From positions 5,580,001 through 5,644,000 of the forward strand of contig CP099650.1 in NCBI GenBank assembly GCA_024123915.1: a stretch of DNA of 64,000 nucleotides, written 5' to 3'. The DNA comes from Oxalobacteraceae bacterium OTU3CAMAD1. Lineage in GTDB: Bacteria > Pseudomonadota > Gammaproteobacteria > Burkholderiales > Burkholderiaceae_D. The notes under the pieces were generated by a model, which was not told where the DNA came from, made no database searches, and was given only the letters and a program-made list of their open reading frames with translations. Positions 63,369 through 64,000 of the stretch are shown in pieces (position 1 is the first letter of the stretch; each line of letters opens with the position of its first letter). The translations under genes were made by a program, and so were the position numbers.

Positions 63369-64000
63369 ATGCACCCAATGCTCAACACGGCGATCAAAGC
63401 CGCCCGCCGCGCCGCCGCCGTCATCAACCGCGCCTCGTTCGACCTCGATCGCGTCATCGTGACCGAGAAAAACCACAAGGATTTCGTCACCGACGTCGAC
63501 CAGGCCGCCGAACAGGCGATCATCGAGGTGCTGTCCAAAGCCTATCCCGACCACGCCTTCCTGGCCGAGGAATCGGGTCCGTCCAAGAACGCCAACGACG
63601 AGACTGAATACACCTGGATCATCGACCCGCTCGATGGCACCACCAACTTCATGCACGGCTTCCCGCAATACTGCATCTCGATCGCGCTGTCGCAGCGCGG
63701 CGTGATCACCCAGGGCGTCATCTACGACCCGGTGCGCAACGACCTGTTCACCGCCACCAAGGGCGCCGGCGCCTACCTGAACGACAAGCGCATCCGCGTG
63801 ACCAAGCTCGACCGCATCGCCAACGCCCTGCTCTCGACCGGCTACCAGGCCGGCAACGCCAAGGCGCTGGACGAATACCTGAAGATGTACGGCATCATGG
63901 CCGAACGCTCGCACGGCGTGCGCCGTCCGGGCAGCGCCGCGCTGGACCTGGCCTACGTGGCCGCCGGCCGCCTCGACGGTTTCTACGAGAAGGGCCTGAA
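63369..64000 (+). CDS. suhB: Inositol-1-monophosphatase SuhB (3' end outside the window)
   Basis: About 210 codons visible. The metal-binding motifs of the IMPase family are present: Glu67/68 in FLAEESGP and the Asp86-Pro-x-Asp89 site [16 protein letters not shown], then [14 protein letters not shown] and [14 protein letters not shown] sequence, and near the edge the second site [19 protein letters not shown]. SuhB hydrolyses inositol-1-phosphate and in E. coli also takes part in transcription antitermination of rRNA operons. Start ATG 63369. It is divergent from trmJ, and the window ends before the C-terminus (family length is about 265). Confidence 0.95.
   Translation, partial: MHPMLNTAIKAARRAAAVINRASFDLDRVIVTEKNHKDFVTDVDQAAEQAIIEVLSKAYPDHAFLAEESGPSKNANDETEYTWIIDPLDGTTNFMHGFPQYCISIALSQRGVITQGVIYDPVRNDLFTATKGAGAYLNDKRIRVTKLDRIANALLSTGYQAGNAKALDEYLKMYGIMAERSHGVRRPGSAALDLAYVAAGRLDGFYEKGL

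Overview
The window is GC-rich chromosomal DNA of a betaproteobacterium. It most resembles the Oxalobacteraceae (Massilia, Duganella or Janthinobacterium type), although no database search was possible. The pointers are the ppc / hemC-hemD-hemX divergent block, a trmJ / suhB divergent pair, a PHA phasin and 3-hydroxybutyrate dehydrogenase, a ProQ/FinO gene, an RpoD with a long Lys/Ala-rich N-terminus, and many GMC oxidoreductase and cytochrome c genes. No rRNA, tRNA, CRISPR array, prophage or complete insertion sequence was recognised.

Layout. 1-5.2 kb: heme biosynthesis genes (minus strand) diverging from ppc. 5.2-12.1 kb: an orphan sensor kinase with a beta-propeller sensor, 3-hydroxybutyrate dehydrogenase, an exported chorismate mutase overlapping a LysR regulator, and an SGNH hydrolase. 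12.2-16.3 kb: rpoD (minus), a candidate small RNA or leader, proQ-like and a DEDD exonuclease. 16.5-18.5 kb: two membrane or periplasmic cytochromes c. 18.6-25.3 kb: a PilT/PilU-like ATPase, a truncated RlmI-like protein, a DUF2807 protein, an Rpn-type nuclease, an exported amidohydrolase, yaeQ and purU. 25.4-29.5 kb: phasin, a KGG stress protein, and modABC-modE with a well-conserved ModE operator. 29.5-34.5 kb: a glycine-rich-domain protein and a three-subunit FAD dehydrogenase (subunit 3, GMC flavoprotein, triheme cytochrome c). 34.5-44.7 kb: an AEC transporter, a YgjP-type metallopeptidase, small membrane proteins, a tandem Asp/Glu racemase, a GH2 glycosidase, a GT1-type glycosyltransferase, a LOG-family protein, a TPR protein and a TetR regulator. 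45.2-53.6 kb: a type I secretion locus. 53.6-58.8 kb: a histidine kinase and a very large REC-REC-GAF-PAS-GGDEF-EAL-REC response regulator. 58.9-64 kb: a lipase, a second GMC oxidoreductase with a Tat-signal partner, trmJ, and the start of suhB.

The most notable system is at 45,287-53,629. Two tandem cassettes each encode a small exported protein with two conserved cysteines, followed by a protein with an HExxH zincin core (M91/NleD-like), a long Gly/Asp linker and a strongly conserved C-terminal tail. They lead directly into a HlyB-HlyD-TolC type I secretion apparatus whose ABC protein carries a cysteine-less C39-like domain. The simplest reading is a self-contained secreted-metallopeptidase system with cognate periplasmic inhibitor or immunity proteins.

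The second notable feature is a family of seven REP/BIME-like palindromic elements. Six are full length (86-100 bp) and one is a half copy. All lie just 3' of a gene, and two supply the stop codon and last residues of the upstream protein.
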